43,722 nt of DNA from an uncultured Lachnospiraceae bacterium. Lineage in GTDB: Bacteria > Bacillota > Clostridia > Lachnospirales > Lachnospiraceae. The notes below the pieces were generated by a model. The model was given only the letters and a program-made list of their open reading frames with translations. It ran no database searches and had not been told where the DNA came from. This document shows positions 40,395 through 43,722 of this stretch, one piece after another (the first letter of the stretch is position 1; every line of letters starts with the position of its first letter). The position numbers were made by a program, and so were the translations under genes. Location: NCBI GenBank assembly GCA_946629175.1, contig CAMOXN010000002.1:1-43722 (forward strand), in the 5' to 3' direction.

Positions 40395-41804
40395 TTATTT
40401 CTTTATCAGCTTGGACCTGGATTCCGCGATCGTCTCTCCGGAGACGATCTGGAAGCTCACTCCGGTGCGGTTGGGCTTGTCATCCTGAAAAACATAGTCT
40501 TTGCCGGGAAGCACCGCGTTGAGCAGGATGCCCGTGATGGAGCCGGTCGCAAGGCCGGACAGGCTCAGCGTGATCCCGCCGATAGGAATATTGATCGCGC
40601 CTGCGCTCGAATAGCTGATGCCGATGGACAGGACCATGATCATCGCCGCGATCAGGACATTTCTGCTCTTGGAGAAATCCGTTTTCGTCTCCACGAGGTT
40701 CCTGATACCTACTGCCGAGATCATGCCGTACAGCACCAGCGAGATGCCGCCGATCGTGGCGGAAGGCATCACTTCGATGACCGCGGCGAACTTCGGGCAG
40801 AAGGAAAGCAGGATCGCGAAACCGGCCGCTATACGGATCACGCGGGGGTCATAGACCTTGGTCAGCGTGAGCACGCCCGTGTTCTCACCGTAAGTGGTAT
40901 TGGCAGGCGCTCCGAACAGGGAAGCTATCGTGGTCGCGAGACCGTCGCCGGTCAGCGTGCGGTGAAGGCCGGGATCCTTGATATAGTTGATCCCGCATGT
41001 GGAGCTGATCGCCGAGATATCACCGATATGCTCCATCATGGTAGCCAGCGCGATCGGTACGATCGTCACTATACTTGTGATGATAAGGCCCGCATCCGGC
41101 GCTCCGCCTGAGAAAATTGAGAAGACCGTCTTCTCGTAATGGATCGGAATGCCGATCCACGGAGCGTTGGCGACCTGTGAAAAATCTATCTTTCCCGCAA
41201 CTGCGGCGCACAGATAGGATCCCAAGACGCCCAGAAGGATCGGGACGATCTTGACCATGCCCTTGCCCCAGATGTTGCAGATAATGACGATGATGATCGC
41301 GATCAGAGCGACCCACCAGCAGCTCGAAACGTTATTGACCGCTGAAGGAGCAAGATTAAGTCCGATCGAAATGATGATCGGGCCGGTAACGATCGGAGGG
41401 AAATACTTCATTACCTTATTGGCGCCGTAAGCCTTGAAGAGCGCGGCGAGCAAAAGATACAGAAGACCCGCGCATGCGACGCCAAGACATGCATACGGAA
41501 GGAGTTCGCTTGAAGATCCGTCCGCGTTCAGCGGAGCGATCGCCGCATAACCTCCCAGGAAAGCAAAGGAAGAGCCCAGGAAAGCGGGCACCTTTCTCTT
41601 GGAGATCAGGTGAAAGAGCAGTGTTCCGAGTCCTGCGAACAGCAGTGTCGTGGATACGTCGAGACCTGTGATCAGAGGGACTACAACGGTCGCGCCGAAC
41701 ATGGCGAAAAGATGCTGCAGGCCAAGGATCAGCATTTTGGGGGTTCCCAGTCCGCGCGCGTCATAGATCGCGCGCTCACCGACTTTATAATCGTTATTAC
41801 TCAT
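40395..41804 (-). CDS. uraA: Uracil/xanthine permease, NCS2 family (uracil permease-like)
   Basis: MLILGLQHLFAMFGATVVVPLITGLDVSTTLLFAGLGTLLFHLI, LTGDGLATTIASLFGAPANTTYGENTGVL, multiple TM helices. Confidence 0.92.
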   Translation of the reverse strand: MSNNDYKVGERAIYDARGLGTPKMLILGLQHLFAMFGATVVVPLITGLDVSTTLLFAGLGTLLFHLISKRKVPAFLGSSFAFLGGYAAIAPLNADGSSSELLPYACLGVACAGLLYLLLAALFKAYGANKVMKYFPPIVTGPIIISIGLNLAPSAVNNVSSCWWVALIAIIIVIICNIWGKGMVKIVPILLGVLGSYLCAAVAGKIDFSQVANAPWIGIPIHYEKTVFSIFSGGAPDAGLIITSIVTIVPIALATMMEHIGDISAISSTCGINYIKDPGLHRTLTGDGLATTIASLFGAPANTTYGENTGVLTLTKVYDPRVIRIAAGFAILLSFCPKFAAVIEVMPSATIGGISLVLYGMISAVGIRNLVETKTDFSKSRNVLIAAMIMVLSIGISYSSAGAINIPIGGITLSLSGLATGSITGILLNAVLPGKDYVFQDDKPNRTGVSFQIVSGETIAESRSKLIKK

Positions 41805-41867
41805 TTATTGTATACCTGTTGTATGAATTATTGTCTTTGTGATGTATGTACTATCGTGTTACGGTGA

Positions 41868-42407
41868 TCATTCCTGCGCGGCGCCGTCCGCTTTTTCTTC
41901 CTCGGGTGCCTCTTCAGCTGCTTCCTCAGCTGCAGGCGCTTCCTCGGCTGCAGGCGCTTCCTCAGCTTCTGCCGCTTCTCCGCTTTCTTCCGCTTCCATA
42001 TCCTGGGCGACCGCGTTCGCGGCAGCTTCCTCGATCACTTCCTCATCGATCCCGGGTTCCTCTTCCTGAAGGATATCCTTGACGCGTGCCGCGGAATCGG
42101 CGACGACATTCCTGACCCTGCCTGCAGTCTCCCCGACTACGTCGAGGACTTCCTCGCCCTTGGGTCCGATGGCTTCTCTTACCTTGGCCATAGCATCCGC
42201 GGAACCTTCCTTGATCGTCGTATATGTTCTGGTCGCCGCAACCTTAAGCTTCTCAGCGGGATCTTCCTCTTCTTCCGCTTCATCTTCGGGAAGATCGTCC
42301 TCGAAATCCTCGTCGGATTTCTGACTCTCATCCAGATAGTTGTACACTGTAGCCGCTGTGAAACCCGCAACCGCTAAACCCAATAAAAACTTTCCTACTC
42401 TGAACAT
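41868..42407 (-). CDS. Hypothetical acidic Ala/Glu-rich protein with an N-terminal hydrophobic segment
   Basis: MFRVGKFLLGLAVAGFTAATVYNYLD N-terminus, amphipathic middle, AEEAPAAEEAPAAEEAAEEAPEEE tail; AGGAGG Shine-Dalgarno 7 nt before the ATG. Confidence 0.75.
   Translation of the reverse strand: MFRVGKFLLGLAVAGFTAATVYNYLDESQKSDEDFEDDLPEDEAEEEEDPAEKLKVAATRTYTTIKEGSADAMAKVREAIGPKGEEVLDVVGETAGRVRNVVADSAARVKDILQEEEPGIDEEVIEEAAANAVAQDMEAEESGEAAEAEEAPAAEEAPAAEEAAEEAPEEEKADGAAQE
41923..41976. repeat. Three tandem 18-bp coding repeats
   Basis: TCCTCAGCTGCAGGCGCT / TCCTCGGCTGCAGGCGCT / TCCTCAGCTTCTGCCGCT. Confidence 0.8.
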
Positions 42408-42558
42408 AATTGACCTCCTATTCTATGAACCAAAAAGCCCTATTGCTTTACATAGTACCCCATTTGCCGTCAAAATAAAAGAGTCAAAATGAAGCATACG
42501 ATTTAGCATCAATTGGCGTCATATCCATGTATTTTCAGAGAATTCGCGGATCATCCGA

Positions 42559-42587
42559 TTGTCCGGCACTGCGAGCGATGATATGAT
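42559..42587 (+). promoter_or_regulatory. Promoter of the TetR-family gene
   Basis: -35 TTGTCC (42559-42564), 17-nt spacer, -10 TATGAT (42582-42587). Confidence 0.5.
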
Positions 42588-42642
42588 ATTTACTAATACG
42601 GATGATCTTAAATAAACGCCCTGGCTTAGGGAGGAGACGGAA

Positions 42643-43254
42643 GTGAACGATAAATTCTGGGATTTGAACAAGTCCAAACAGGACAATATGATCGGCAGCG
42701 CGGTCAAGGTGTTCGCGCTCAACGGCTTCAGCCACGCCAGCACCGACGAGATCGTCGCGGAAGCATCTGTCAGCAAAGGGCTTCTGTTCCACTATTTTTA
42801 CAGCAAAGCAGGGCTTTACTCTTTCCTCATAGAATACTGCGCCAGATTCGCGCTCGTGGAACTCAACTCGGAAATGAGGAGAAAAGAAAATCTTCCTTTC
42901 TTTGAATTCGAGCGCGCTATCACACGTGCCGAAGCTTCTTCCATGCGGCAGTACCCTTATATAACTCTCTTTCTGGATAAGGTCAGGAAAGACGGGGCTA
43001 CGGGGGAACAGGATCTGAGCAGTCTGGAACTCTATGAAGACCGGCTCCGTGAGCTCCTTGACTGCTGCATCCTTCCGGGATCTATGATCTTAGAGGATGC
43101 GGAGAAGATCAGCAGTATGCTTCGTCTTGTCAGGACGGACACCGCTGCTTCTCTTCTCAGGAACGATTCTTTTACGCCGGAGCGTTACACCGCGGCAGTC
43201 GCCCGGTCAGTCTCATTTTTTGAGCAGTTCTACAGAGGCGGACCGGTCATCTGA
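42643..43254 (+). CDS. TetR/AcrR family transcriptional regulator (GTG start)
   Basis: DNMIGSAVKVFALNGFSHASTDEIVAEASVSKGLLFHYFYSKAGLYSFLIEY is a TetR HTH; GGAGG precedes GTG at 42643. Confidence 0.93.
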   Translation: MNDKFWDLNKSKQDNMIGSAVKVFALNGFSHASTDEIVAEASVSKGLLFHYFYSKAGLYSFLIEYCARFALVELNSEMRRKENLPFFEFERAITRAEASSMRQYPYITLFLDKVRKDGATGEQDLSSLELYEDRLRELLDCCILPGSMILEDAEKISSMLRLVRTDTAASLLRNDSFTPERYTAAVARSVSFFEQFYRGGPVI

Positions 43255-43410
43255 AATACTTCTGATTGTCTCTTCTCTCCGGGATCACTTTTTTCCAAAG
43301 GCAGTAATCCCGGATTCAGATTTCGCCTTCCCGGGATTAAAAAGAGCTGCCGCATCAGGAAATGATGATTTCCGGTGCGGCAGCTTTGTGTTCCGCAGAG
43401 GTAAAGATAA

Positions 43411-43445
43411 GCCGCCGCGCCGGAAGTCATTTCCGGCGCAGCGGC
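43411..43445 (-). terminator. Hairpin close after the glnS stop, terminator candidate
   Basis: GCCGC-C-GCGCCGGAA/TTCCGGCGC-A-GCGGC, 9 + 5 bp with one mismatch. Confidence 0.5.
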
Positions 43446-43461
43446 CTTATTATACATCTTA

Positions 43462-43722
43462 TTACGCCTGCGGCAGTTTGAACGAGCTCTTGAGCCCCAC
43501 GATCCTGTTGAACACGGGTGCCCCTTCCTTCGAGTCGTGGCAGTCCACGCAGAAGAAACCGTTCCTGACGAACTGGAACCTGTCGAAGGGCTTAGCGTCT
43601 TTCAGGGCCGGTTCAGCAAAGGCCTCACACTCCCTGAGGGAGTTCGGATTGAGGTTCAGCGTTCCGTCGTCCTCGTTGTAGACGCCCTTCTCCTCATCTA
43701 CGATGTTCTCGTAGAGCCTGAC
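43462..43722 (-). CDS. glnS: Glutaminyl-tRNA synthetase, C-terminal fragment (5' part beyond the window edge)
   Basis: Not in the ORF track. Minus-strand translation VRLYENIVDEEKGVYNEDDGTLNLNPNSLRECEAFAEPALKDAKPFDRFQFVRNGFFCVDCHDSKEGAPVFNRIVGLKSSFKLPQA* matches the GlnRS anticodon-binding C-terminus. Confidence 0.92.
   Translation of the reverse strand, partial: VRLYENIVDEEKGVYNEDDGTLNLNPNSLRECEAFAEPALKDAKPFDRFQFVRNGFFCVDCHDSKEGAPVFNRIVGLKSSFKLPQA

Noticed and set aside
41923-41976. CRISPR-like or satellite array
   Set aside because: Only three 18-bp units without spacers, in frame in a coding region; it encodes an Ala/Glu/Pro-rich tail.

Overview
This is a GC-rich, Firmicutes-type (Clostridia/Lachnospiraceae-like) chromosomal segment. 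It is dominated by housekeeping genes, and nearly all of them lie on the minus strand; the only convincing plus-strand gene is a TetR-family regulator near the right end. In coordinate order it holds: a UvrD/PcrA-like helicase (cut by the left edge), gltX, dut, rnhA, a membrane MutS-like ATPase, a purine nucleoside phosphorylase, a left-handed beta-helix protein, topB, asd, argH, tRNA-Thr(CGU), DUF1015-serA-serC-ilvB-ilvD-leuB, yajC, tgt, a lactonase-family beta-propeller, ppk1, an HD-containing Ppx/GppA, prfA, prmC, a DUF1385 protein, rpmE, a CPBP protease, a butyryl-CoA-dehydrogenase-like gene, addA, addB, a uracil permease, an acidic repeat protein, TetR, and the C-terminus of glnS (cut by the right edge). 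I found no CRISPR array, rRNA, transposon, prophage or recognisable defence island. I cannot claim a clear new system. The best leads are: a DUF1015 protein carrying a DGHHR motif inside a serine operon; a membrane-anchored MutS-like ATPase; a 9-codon ORF that overlaps the prfA start and has its own Shine-Dalgarno; a structured rpmE leader; a perfect palindrome over the bcd -10 box; and paired putative operators around the tetR promoter. All calls come from reading translations and motifs by eye; no database search was run.
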